Source: Candidatus Rokuibacteriota bacterium (lineage in GTDB: Bacteria > Methylomirabilota > Methylomirabilia > Rokubacteriales > CSP1-6). From it: a stretch of DNA of 44,122 bases. Below, one piece after another: positions 24,403 to 32,302 of the stretch. A program made the translations under genes and the position numbers. The notes beneath the pieces were generated by a model. That model had not been told where the DNA came from. It did no database searches and worked only from the letters and a program-made list of their open reading frames with translations. How positions within the stretch are numbered: position 1 is the first letter of the stretch; the number at the start of each line of letters is the position of its first letter. Where the stretch lies: contig JACPCH010000031.1 in assembly GCA_016179875.1 (NCBI GenBank), positions 1 through 44,122 on the forward strand, read 5' to 3'.

Positions 24403-26733
24403 ATGGCGCAGATCGTGGTGGGCCAGTCGATCGATCGGGTGGACGCGGTGGCGAAGGTCACGGGGGCGGCGGTGTACGGGGTGGACGTCCGCTTCGCCGG
24501 GATGCTGGTCGGGCGGGTCCTACGGGCGGGGGTGGCGCACGCGCGCATCACCCGCCTGGACACCTCCGCGGCCGCGAAGGTGCCGGGGGTGCGCGCCATC
24601 GTGACCGGGCGCGATCATCCCAAGCTCCACGGCCTCATCGTGAAGGACCAGCCGGCGCTGGCGGTGGACCGCGTCCGCTACGAGGGCGAGGTGGTCGCAG
24701 CGGTCGCGGCCGAGGACGACGAGGCGGCCCAGGAGGCTCTCGACCGCATCGTGGTCGAGTACGAGGAGCTGCCGGGGGTTTTCGACCTCCGCGAGGCGAT
24801 GCAGCCGGGGGCGCCGCTGGTCCACGAGGATCCGGCCGCCTACGAGCGCTCCCAGTCCTCGTCGGGCTTCACCTACGCCGTCAACGCCGTGGCGCAGAGC
24901 AACGTCTGCTTCCACTTCAAGCTCCGCCGGGGCGACGTCGACGCGGGCTTCGCCGGCTCCGAGCTGGTCGTGGAGGACACCTTTTCGACGCCCTTCATCC
25001 AGTACGCCCACCTGGAGCCGCACGTCGCCGTCGCCCTCTGGGACAGCGGCGGCACCCTCACCTTCTGGGCGAGCACCATGGGCCCCCACACGCTCCGGAG
25101 CATGCTGGCCGACCTGCTCGACCTCCCGCTCTCGCGGGTGCGCGTGATCACGAACATGGTCGGCGGCGGCTACGGCTCCAAGATGTACCTCCGCGCCATC
25201 AACCCCGCCGCCGCGCTCCTCGCCCTGCGGGTGCCGAACCGCCACGTGCGGATCGTGTTCGACCGGGAGGACGAGTTCCTGAGCTGTGCGGGCCGGCTGC
25301 CCACGGTCACGACCATCAAGACGGGGGTGAAGAAGGACGGCACCCTGGTGGCGCGGAAGGCGACCATCCTCTGGGAGAAGGGCGCCTACGTCGACATCGG
25401 CCCCATCATCACGCGCAACGCGAGCTACTGCTCGCTCGGCCCCTACCGACTGCCCAACGCGTGGATCGACGGCTACCTCGTCTACACCAACCGCCAGCCC
25501 GGCGGAGGCTTCCGCGGGCTCGGCATCCCGCAGGTGGCGTGGGCGGGGGAGCAGCAGATGGACCGCGTCGCGCGGGAGCTGGGCATGGACCCGCTGGAGC
25601 TCAGGCTCCGCAACATCTACCAGGACGGCGACATCACCATCACCGGGGAGCGCCTCCAGAACGTCGGGGTGCGCGCGTGCCTGGAGGGCGCCGCCCAGCG
25701 GCTCGGCTGGGAGCGCCCGTTCGAGCGGAGGGCGCCGACCGGCGGGCTCCGCGGCCGCGGCCTCGCCTGCATCCTCAAGTCCACGCTGACGCCGACCGCC
25801 TCCTTCGGCATCGTGAAGCTGAACGACGACGGGAGCGTCGACGTCCTCACGAGCGCGGTCGAGCACGGCCAGGGCGCCTACACCGTGCTGACCCAGATGG
25901 TCGCCGAGGAGCTGTCGGTCCCGATCGAGAAGATCCGCTGCACCACGCCGGACACGAGCGTCACCCCGTACGACCGGTCGTCGACCTCGAGCCGCACCAC
26001 GTTCCACGTCGGGAACGTCGTCCGGCTGGCGTCGATCGACGCCCGCACGCAGCTCATGGAGATGGCCGGCGCCGTGATGGAGGTCTCCACCAAGGACCTC
26101 GAGCTCCGCGACGGACAGATCTTCATCCGCGGGGTGCCCGACCGGAGCCTCCCCTACGGCCAGGTGATCGTCAAGTTCTACGGCGGCCCCGCCAACATCG
26201 TCGGTCGGGGCGAGTTCTCCACCAAGGCCCTCTACGATCCGATGGACACCGAGACGGGGCAGTCCAAGCGCCCGACGATCTTCTGGATGTACTCCGCCCA
26301 CGGGATCGAGGTCGAGGTGGATCCCGAGACCGGCCAAGTCCGGGTGACGCGCGTCGTCTCCGCCTCCGACGCGGGGAAGGCCATCAACCCGCTGACCTGC
26401 GTCCAGCAGATCGACGGCTCCGCCGTCATGGGCCTCGGCATGGCGACGATGGAGGAGGTGGTCTTCGACGGCGGCCGCACCCTCAACCCGACGTTCCTCG
26501 AGTACAAGGTGCCCACGACGCTCGACGTGCCCGACACCGAGACCGTGATCGTCGAGAGCGGCCACCCGGAAGGGCCGTACGGCGCCAAGGGGATCGGCGA
26601 GTCCGCGCTCGCCTCGATCCCCGCCGCCATCGGGAACGCCGTCTATGACGCGATCGGCGTGCAGATCAAGGACCTGCCGATCCGGGCCGAGCGCGTCTAC
26701 CGGGCGCTCCGGGCGGGCGCTCAGAGCCCGTGA
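24403..26733 (+). CDS. Molybdenum hydroxylase set 2, catalytic large subunit
   Basis: A 776-residue molybdopterin subunit. ATG 24403 was chosen because CGGAGGAG lies just upstream and the family opening VGQSIDRVDAVAKVTGAA follows; an earlier ATG at 24343 falls in the hairpin leader. The molybdopterin loop MVGGGYGSKMYL is at about 252-263, the active-site loop GGGFRGLGIPQ at about 367-377 and the catalytic glutamate in GAKGIGESA at about 733. The VGGGYG and FRGLG variants separate it from the other three L subunits, matching the divergence of the M subunit at 17035. It is therefore the likely partner of the orphan M-S pair. No CO-dehydrogenase motif is present; the substrate is unknown. Confidence 0.92.
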   Translation: MAQIVVGQSIDRVDAVAKVTGAAVYGVDVRFAGMLVGRVLRAGVAHARITRLDTSAAAKVPGVRAIVTGRDHPKLHGLIVKDQPALAVDRVRYEGEVVAAVAAEDDEAAQEALDRIVVEYEELPGVFDLREAMQPGAPLVHEDPAAYERSQSSSGFTYAVNAVAQSNVCFHFKLRRGDVDAGFAGSELVVEDTFSTPFIQYAHLEPHVAVALWDSGGTLTFWASTMGPHTLRSMLADLLDLPLSRVRVITNMVGGGYGSKMYLRAINPAAALLALRVPNRHVRIVFDREDEFLSCAGRLPTVTTIKTGVKKDGTLVARKATILWEKGAYVDIGPIITRNASYCSLGPYRLPNAWIDGYLVYTNRQPGGGFRGLGIPQVAWAGEQQMDRVARELGMDPLELRLRNIYQDGDITITGERLQNVGVRACLEGAAQRLGWERPFERRAPTGGLRGRGLACILKSTLTPTASFGIVKLNDDGSVDVLTSAVEHGQGAYTVLTQMVAEELSVPIEKIRCTTPDTSVTPYDRSSTSSRTTFHVGNVVRLASIDARTQLMEMAGAVMEVSTKDLELRDGQIFIRGVPDRSLPYGQVIVKFYGGPANIVGRGEFSTKALYDPMDTETGQSKRPTIFWMYSAHGIEVEVDPETGQVRVTRVVSASDAGKAINPLTCVQQIDGSAVMGLGMATMEEVVFDGGRTLNPTFLEYKVPTTLDVPDTETVIVESGHPEGPYGAKGIGESALASIPAAIGNAVYDAIGVQIKDLPIRAERVYRALRAGAQSP

Positions 26734-26785
26734 ACGAATCGCCTGTCGAGCCGCGTCCCGGGTCCCCCGGGGCGCGTGCGAGCGC

Positions 26786-26819
26786 TGGGGGGCTTGGGGG
26801 GCCCGTCGAGGCCCCCCAT
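26786..26819 (+). promoter_or_regulatory. G-rich hairpin leader element, copy 2
   Basis: Perfect 8-bp GC stem TGGGGGGC (26795-26802) and GCCCCCCA (26811-26818) around an 8-base loop, preceded by another TGGGGGG. It ends about 25 bases before the ATG at 26844. It aligns without large gaps to the element at 24344-24377. There is no downstream T-run, so it is unlikely to be a simple terminator. Confidence 0.45.
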
Positions 26820-26843
26820 GTCCTCAGAGAGGGAAGTGACGCG

Positions 26844-27227
26844 ATGGACGAGCGGAAGGCGTACCTCAGCGAGATGGCCCGGACGCGCGGGTATGTGCTG
26901 GACTACCATAAGATCCTCGTGGCCGAGGATCTGCCGTTCATGAAGGCCGTGAACGGCGCCCTCGCCGTGTCCTACACCGATCAGCGGCGCCTGGACCGGA
27001 AGACCAAGGAGCTCATCTCGATCGCGCTCCACGCCGCCCTCGGCTCCGGGAAGAATCACATAAAGGCCCACATCGAGGTCGCCCGGCGGCACGGCGCCAC
27101 CAAGGAGGAGGTCCTCGAAGTGCTGGAGCTCCTGGCGCTGCCCTGCGGCTTGCCGAAGTTCATGCTGGGGTTCGAGGCGTGGACGGAGGTCTTTCCGGTG
27201 GAGCGAGTCGAGCTGGACCAGCCATGA
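26844..27227 (+). CDS. Carboxymuconolactone decarboxylase/AhpD-like protein
   Basis: A 127-residue protein starting at ATG 26844 with GAGAGGGAAG upstream. The central helix pair LDRKTKELISIALHAALGSGKNHIKAHI, then GATKEEVLEVLELLALPCG, is the CMD/AhpD fold. In AhpD-type members the helix carries C-x-x-C-x-x-H, which gives thiol peroxidase or disulfide chemistry. Here the aligned stretch is GSGKNHIKAHI, with no cysteines, so only the final histidine is kept. That fits the decarboxylase-like or non-redox branch. A role in processing a ring-cleavage lactone or keto acid is possible but unproven. It lies between hydroxylase L2 and the cytosine-deaminase-like gene. Confidence 0.85.
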   Translation: MDERKAYLSEMARTRGYVLDYHKILVAEDLPFMKAVNGALAVSYTDQRRLDRKTKELISIALHAALGSGKNHIKAHIEVARRHGATKEEVLEVLELLALPCGLPKFMLGFEAWTEVFPVERVELDQP

Positions 27228-27267
27228 GGGCGCCCCGGGAGGCAACGTGGCGGAGGAGACGGGCCCA

Positions 27268-28551
27268 ATGGATCTGATCGTCCGCAACGCGCGCCTGCGG
27301 GGGTGGGAGACCCTTCAGGACGTTGCCGTCGGCGGCGGGAAGGTCGTCGAGATCGGTGCCGTCCAGGGACGGGCGCGCCACGAGATCGACGTCGAGGGGC
27401 GGCTGCTGACGGCGTCGTTCGTGAACCCCCACGTCCACCTCGACAAGGCCCTGCTGGCCGAGCGGATGCGGCCGAACCGCTCCGGGACGCTCGAGGAGGC
27501 GGTCGAGATCACCCACGAGTTCAAGCGCCACTACACCATCGCCGACGTGAAGGCGCGGGCCGCCCGCGTCCTCGAGATGGCGGTCGCCACCGGGACCACC
27601 CTCGTCCGCGGGTTCGCCGACGTCGACGGCATCGGGGGCCTCACGGGGCTCCAGGCTCTCCTCGAGCTGAAGCGGGAGTACGCCGATCTCGTCGACCTCC
27701 AAGTGGTGGCCTTCCCGCAGGAGGGCCTGATCCGCCACCCGGACGCGCGGGACCTCCTCGGGGAGGCGCTGGAGCTGGGCGCCGACGTGCTCGGCGGCTT
27801 TCCCTGGTTCGAGTACCTCGACGACCAGGCGCGGGCCCACATCGACGCGATCTTCGAGCTGGCGCGGCGCCACGACCGCCCGATCCACATGCTCGTCGAC
27901 GACGCGCCGGAGGATCCGACCACCCGGAACCTCGAGTACCTGGCCCTCCGGACCATCGCCGAGGGCTGGCAGGGCCGGGTCTGCGCCAGCCACGCCTGCG
28001 CGCTCTCGAGCTACAACGACTATCACGCCCGCCGCGTGATCACGCTGGTGCGGCAGGCCGGGATCTCGGTGGTCACCAACCCGCACATCAGCCTGATCCT
28101 CAAGAACCGGGGGGACCATCAGCCGATCCCCCGCGGGATCACGCGGGTCAAGGAGTTACTCGCCGCCGGCGTGAACGTGGTCTTCGGTCAGGACGACGTG
28201 CTCGATCCGTTCTACCCGTTCGGACGGGCCGACATGCTCGAGGTCGCGTCATTCACCGCCCACGCGGCCCACCTGAGCCTGCCGGAGGAGATCGAGCGCG
28301 TCTGGGACATGGCCACCGAGCACGCGGCGCACGCGCTCGGCGTCGCCGACCACCGGCTCGGTGTCGGTCTTCCCGCCAACCTCGTCGTGGTCGACGCCCC
28401 CACCGTGGTGGAGGCCCTGCGCCGGCAGGGGCCGCGGCGCCTGGTCATCCGGTCCGGACGCGTGGTCTTCGAGTCGCGGACGGAGTCCCGGTTGATCCGA
28501 GCCGCCAACCCCGAGCCGGCGACGGGTCGGGCGGCGCGGGAGGCGAGATGA
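27268..28551 (+). CDS. Cytosine-deaminase-like metal-dependent amidohydrolase
   Basis: A 427-residue enzyme of the CodA/AtzC-like amidohydrolase branch. Metal ligands are His55 and His57 in NPHVHLDKA, His207 in PIHMLVDD, His242 in ASHACALSSYN and Asp309 in FGQDDVLDPFYPFG; this last block is diagnostic of CodA relatives. The glutamate that lies three residues after the third histidine in E. coli cytosine deaminase (H-x-x-E, Glu217) is a valine here, with two aspartates just after it. Substrate and even reaction (deamination versus amide or amidine hydrolysis) are therefore open. Start: ATG 27268 gives the common MDLIVRNARL opening with GGAGGAG upstream; GTG 27247 with GGGAGG is an alternative that adds seven residues. 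Confidence 0.85.
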   Translation: MDLIVRNARLRGWETLQDVAVGGGKVVEIGAVQGRARHEIDVEGRLLTASFVNPHVHLDKALLAERMRPNRSGTLEEAVEITHEFKRHYTIADVKARAARVLEMAVATGTTLVRGFADVDGIGGLTGLQALLELKREYADLVDLQVVAFPQEGLIRHPDARDLLGEALELGADVLGGFPWFEYLDDQARAHIDAIFELARRHDRPIHMLVDDAPEDPTTRNLEYLALRTIAEGWQGRVCASHACALSSYNDYHARRVITLVRQAGISVVTNPHISLILKNRGDHQPIPRGITRVKELLAAGVNVVFGQDDVLDPFYPFGRADMLEVASFTAHAAHLSLPEEIERVWDMATEHAAHALGVADHRLGVGLPANLVVVDAPTVVEALRRQGPRRLVIRSGRVVFESRTESRLIRAANPEPATGRAAREAR

Positions 28552-28573
28552 AGGCGAAGGCGGGGGTGGCGAC

Positions 28574-29614
28574 GTGAGCGCGACGGGTCGGACCCCGATG
28601 AAGTTCGGCCTCCTGCTGAACACGCAGTTCCCGCCCGGTGAGTCGGCGAGTGCCCGCTTCCGGGCGCTCCTCGACCAGGTGCGCGCGGCGCGGGACCACG
28701 GCTTCAGCTCGGTGTGGGTGAGCCAGCACTACCTGGCCATGCCGTTCCAGATGCTCCAGTCGCTGCCCGCGCTGGCCCGCCTGGCCGCCGAGGCGGGAAC
28801 GATGCGGGTCGGGACCAACATCTTCCTGCTCACGATCCACAACCCCGTCTACGTGGCCGAGCAGGTCGCGACCATGGACGTGATCACGGAGGGTCGGTTC
28901 ATCTTCGGCGTCGGCCTCGGCTACCGGCCGGAGGAATTCGCGGCCATGGGCGTCGAGATGAAGACGCGCGTATCGCGCTTCATGGAGGTGCTGGAGGTGG
29001 CGCGCCGCCTCCTCACCGAGGACGAGGTCTCGCACGCGGGGCGCCACTTCACGCTCGACCGGGCCGCGCTCACGCTCAGGCCCGTCCAGCGGCCCCACCC
29101 GCCCATCTGGGTCGCCGCCAGCGGCGACCCCGCGGTCGAGCGCGCGGCGCGCCACGGGGATGCGTGGCTCATCAACCCCCACGCGAGCCTGCCGACCCTC
29201 GAGCGGCAGATGGCGCTCTACCGGAAAGCGCTCGCGGAGCTCGGCAAGCCCTTCCCCGGCGAGGCGCCGTTCCTCAAGGAGATGTTCGTCGCCGACTCGC
29301 GCCGGGCCGCGCTCGCCGAGGCCCGACCCTACCTCGAGAAGAAGTACCGGGCGTACGCGGAGTGGGGGCTCGACAAGCCGATGCCGAAGGAGGAGAGCCT
29401 GTCGGTGCCGTTCGAGGACCTCGCCCGCGACCGCTTCATCGTGGGCTCGGCGGAGGAGTGCGTGGCGGACATCGAGCGCCACCACCGGCGGCTCGGCGTG
29501 AACCACCTGATCGTCCGCGTGCAGTGGCCCGGCATGCCCCAGGCGAAGGCGCTCGAGCAGATCGAGCGGCTGGGCCGGGATATCATCGCCACGCTGGCGG
29601 GAAGCGGTCGATGA
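28574..29614 (+). CDS. LLM-class (luciferase-like) flavin-dependent oxidoreductase, copy 1
   Basis: A 346-residue TIM-barrel flavoprotein. GTG 28574 is the first start; an ATG at 28598 gives the common MKFGLLLNTQF opening. Blocks typical of bacterial luciferase relatives are seen: VSQHYLAMPFQMLQ, GTNIFLLTIHNPVYVAEQ, DVITEGRFIFGVGLGYRPEEF and PVQRPHPPIWVAASGDPA. Such enzymes use FMNH2 or F420H2 with O2 or a second substrate for monooxygenation or hydride transfer. By eye about two-thirds or more of the residues match the next gene, so the two arose by tandem duplication. The place in a catabolic run suggests an oxidative step on an imported compound. Confidence 0.9.
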   Translation: MSATGRTPMKFGLLLNTQFPPGESASARFRALLDQVRAARDHGFSSVWVSQHYLAMPFQMLQSLPALARLAAEAGTMRVGTNIFLLTIHNPVYVAEQVATMDVITEGRFIFGVGLGYRPEEFAAMGVEMKTRVSRFMEVLEVARRLLTEDEVSHAGRHFTLDRAALTLRPVQRPHPPIWVAASGDPAVERAARHGDAWLINPHASLPTLERQMALYRKALAELGKPFPGEAPFLKEMFVADSRRAALAEARPYLEKKYRAYAEWGLDKPMPKEESLSVPFEDLARDRFIVGSAEECVADIERHHRRLGVNHLIVRVQWPGMPQAKALEQIERLGRDIIATLAGSGR

Positions 29615-29663
29615 GCGCGACCACGACGCCGGCGGCGCGAGCCACAAGCCAAGGAGACGTTCG

Positions 29664-30704
29664 ATGAAATTCGGCCTCGTGCTCAACACCCAGTTCGTCG
29701 CGGGCGAGTCGCCCACGACGAAGTTCCGCGAGCTGCTCGATCAGGTGCGGGCGGCCCGCGACGCCGGCTTCGACTCCGTCTCGATCAGCCACCACTACCT
29801 CCTGACGCCCTTCGCGATGCTCCAGCCGCTCCCCGCGCTCGGTCGCATCGCCGCCGAGTCCGGCTCGATGCGGCTCGTCACCAATATCTTCCTGCTCACG
29901 ATCCACACGCCCGTCTACGTGGCCGAGCAGGTGGCGACCCTGGACGTGATCACCGAGGGCCGGTTCGTCTTCGGGGTCGGGCTCGGCTACCGGCCCGAGG
30001 AGTTCGCGGGGATGGGCGTTCCGATGACGACGCGCGTGTCGCGATTCGTCGAGGTGCTGGAGGTGGCCAAGCGCCTCTGGACCGAGGACGAGGTCACCCA
30101 CGCGGGGCGGCACTTCCGGCTCGATCGGGCCGCGCTGACCCTCAAGCCGGTGCAGCGGCCGCACCCCCCGATCTGGATCGCCGCCAGCGGCGACGCCGCC
30201 TTCGAGCGCGCGGCGCGCCTCGGCGACGCCTGCCTCATCAACCCGCACGCGAGCCTCGCCACCGTCGAGCGCCAGATGGCGCTCTACCGGAAGGCCCTCG
30301 GCGAGGCCGGCAAGCCCTTCCCGGCGGAGGCCCCGATCTTCAAGGAGCTTTCCATCGCCCGGACGCGCGAGGCGGCGATGGCGGAGGCCCGGCCTTACCT
30401 CGAGGCGAAGTACAAGGCGTACGCCGACTGGGGGCTCGACAAGCCGATGCCCAAGGAGGAGAGCCTCTCGGCGCCGTTCGCTGAGCTGGCCCGCGACCGC
30501 TTCATCATCGGGACGCCCGAGGAGTGCCGCGCCGAGCTCGTCCGGTACAACGAGCGGGTCGGTGTGAACCACTTCCTCCTCCGCCCCCAGTGGCCGGGGA
30601 TGCCGCAGAAGCAGGTGCTGGGCCAGATCGAGCTGTTCGGCCGGGAGGTGCTGCCGGCCTTCGCGACGGAGCGCGGCGGGACGCGGACGGGGAGGCTCGA
30701 GTGA
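29664..30704 (+). CDS. LLM-class flavin-dependent oxidoreductase, copy 2
   Basis: A 346-residue paralogue of the preceding gene from ATG 29664, with AAGGAGAC upstream. It keeps ISHHYLLTPFAMLQ, TNIFLLTIHTPVYVAEQ, DVITEGRFVFGVGLGYRPEEF and RPHPPIWIAASGDAA, and shares the exact stretch DKPMPKEESLS in the C-terminal part. Differences cluster around the barrel mouth (for example SQHYLAM versus SHHYLLT), where substrate would bind, so the copies may have different substrates or form a heterodimer like LuxAB. Its stop overlaps the GTG of the importer ATPase, which links it to NitT/TauT-type uptake. Confidence 0.9.
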   Translation: MKFGLVLNTQFVAGESPTTKFRELLDQVRAARDAGFDSVSISHHYLLTPFAMLQPLPALGRIAAESGSMRLVTNIFLLTIHTPVYVAEQVATLDVITEGRFVFGVGLGYRPEEFAGMGVPMTTRVSRFVEVLEVAKRLWTEDEVTHAGRHFRLDRAALTLKPVQRPHPPIWIAASGDAAFERAARLGDACLINPHASLATVERQMALYRKALGEAGKPFPAEAPIFKELSIARTREAAMAEARPYLEAKYKAYADWGLDKPMPKEESLSAPFAELARDRFIIGTPEECRAELVRYNERVGVNHFLLRPQWPGMPQKQVLGQIELFGREVLPAFATERGGTRTGRLE

Positions 30705-31477
30705 GCGACGTCGTCATCCACTTCGCGGGCGTGAGCAAGAACTTCGCCGCGAAGGGCGGGATCACCGAGGCGGTGCGCGACGTGAATCTCCCCATCGCTC
30801 GCAACGAGTTCGTCTGCGTGGTGGGTCCGAGCGGGTGCGGCAAGACGACGCTGCTCCAGCTCTGCGCGGGCCTGGCCCGGCCCACCGCGGGCCGCGTCGT
30901 CTACAAGGGGAGGGAGATCACCGGCATCAACACGGACGCCGGCTATATCACCCAGGAGAGCAACCTCTACCCGTGGCGCAGCCTCATCGAGAACGTCGAG
31001 TTCTCGCTGGAGATGCGCGGGATGGCGAAGGCCGAGCGCCGCCGGGAGGCCCAGCAGTTCATCGACCTCATGGGGTTGGCGGGCTTCGAGGAGCACTACC
31101 CCTACCAGCTCTCGGGGGGGATGCAGAAGCGAGCGTCCATCGCCCGCACGATGGTCTACGACCCCGACGTCGTGCTGATGGACGAGCCGTTCGGTGCCCT
31201 GGACGCGCAGACGCGGATGATCCTCCAGGCCGAGCTCCTCAAGGTGTGGTCCCTCAAGGCCAAGACCATCCTCTTCATCACCCACGACATCGTGGAGGCC
31301 ATCGCGCTGGCCGACCGGGTCGTCCTCATGACCCGCCGCCCGGGGACGATCAAGGACGTCTTCCGCGTCGACCTCCCGCGGCCCCGGAACGTCTTCGAGA
31401 TCCACGGCCAGCCGGGGTTCGCCGAGATGTACCGGCGGATCTGGGAGCACTTCAAGGTCGAGATGAAGGTCGAGTGA
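30701..31477 (+). CDS. NitT/TauT-type ABC importer, ATPase
   Basis: A 258-residue ATPase of the SsuB/TauB/NrtD group. GTG 30701 overlaps the stop of the LLM gene and has GGGGAGG upstream. Walker A is GPSGCGKTT (about 43-51), the signature LSGGMQKRASIARTM, Walker B VVLMDEPFGALDAQTR and the switch histidine in FITHDIVEAI. It powers a permease 10 bp downstream. Family members import sulfonates, taurine, nitrate, thiamine precursors and various aromatic or heterocyclic acids. Confidence 0.92.
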   Translation: MSDVVIHFAGVSKNFAAKGGITEAVRDVNLPIARNEFVCVVGPSGCGKTTLLQLCAGLARPTAGRVVYKGREITGINTDAGYITQESNLYPWRSLIENVEFSLEMRGMAKAERRREAQQFIDLMGLAGFEEHYPYQLSGGMQKRASIARTMVYDPDVVLMDEPFGALDAQTRMILQAELLKVWSLKAKTILFITHDIVEAIALADRVVLMTRRPGTIKDVFRVDLPRPRNVFEIHGQPGFAEMYRRIWEHFKVEMKVE

Positions 31478-31487
31478 CGGACGGACG

Positions 31488-32258
31488 ATGACGGCCAAGG
31501 TCCCGTTGCTCCGGCTCCTGGTGGCGGCGTCCCTGCTCGCCGCGTGGCAGCTCGCGTCGGGCCGGCTCATCGCCGAGATCTTCCTCAGCAGCCCGTGGCT
31601 CGTCGTGCACCGGCTGGTCGAGCTCGCGGCCACCGGGGAGATCTTCCTTCACCTGCGCGTGACCGTGACCGAGGTCGTCGTGGGCTACGTGCTCGGCGCC
31701 ATCGTCGGGATCGGGCTCGGCTTCCCCACCGGCCGCTCGACGACGCTGAGCCAGACCATCGAGCCGTTCCTCATGGCCTTCTACTCCATCCCCAAGATGG
31801 CCCTGGCCCCGCTGTTCGTCATCTGGCTCGGCATCGGGCTCGCCTCGAAGGTCGCCATCGTCTTCCTCTCGGTGTTCTTCCTCACCTTCTTCAACACCTA
31901 CGCCGGCGTGCGGAACGTGAGCGAGGAGCTCGTGAGCCTCGCCCGGATCATGCGCGCCTCCCGGGGCCAGGTCCTCACCAGGGTGATCCTCCCCGCCGCC
32001 ATCCCGTCGATCATGCTCGGGCTCCGGATGGCGCTGCCCTACGGCATCATCGGGGCGTTCGTGGGCGAGTTCATCGCCGCCAACCGGGGCATCGGGTACT
32101 TCATCCTCTTCTCCGCGTCCACGTTCGACTCCACCGGGGTGTTCGCGGGCGTCTTCACGCTCCTGGCCCTGGTGGTGCTGGCCAACTGGGCGCTCGGTCG
32201 CCTGGAGCGCCGGCTGGTGCGCTGGAAGCCGGTCCAGGAGACGAAGGTCGCCATTTGA
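31488..32258 (+). CDS. NitT/TauT-type ABC importer, permease
   Basis: A 256-residue inner-membrane protein with six likely membrane segments. ATG 31488 follows the ATPase by 10 bp. The BPD_transp_1 signature appears as LARIMRASRGQVLTRVILPAAIPSIMLGLRMAL-like sequence, with the ATPase-docking EAA loop around ASRGQVLTRVILPAAIP and GAFVGEFIAANRGIGYFIL after it. It is likely to homodimerise to form the pore. Two binding-protein genes follow, the first 44 bp downstream. Confidence 0.92.
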   Translation: MTAKVPLLRLLVAASLLAAWQLASGRLIAEIFLSSPWLVVHRLVELAATGEIFLHLRVTVTEVVVGYVLGAIVGIGLGFPTGRSTTLSQTIEPFLMAFYSIPKMALAPLFVIWLGIGLASKVAIVFLSVFFLTFFNTYAGVRNVSEELVSLARIMRASRGQVLTRVILPAAIPSIMLGLRMALPYGIIGAFVGEFIAANRGIGYFILFSASTFDSTGVFAGVFTLLALVVLANWALGRLERRLVRWKPVQETKVAI

Positions 32259-32302
32259 GGGGCGCGGCTCTGGACATTCACGGTCGTCACAAGGAGGTCG
32301 CC

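Noticed and set aside
26795..26818. 8-bp GC hairpin as an intrinsic terminator after hydroxylase L2
   Set aside because: There is no T-run after the stem, the following gene continues the same direction within 26 bases, and a related element occurs at the same distance before another start.
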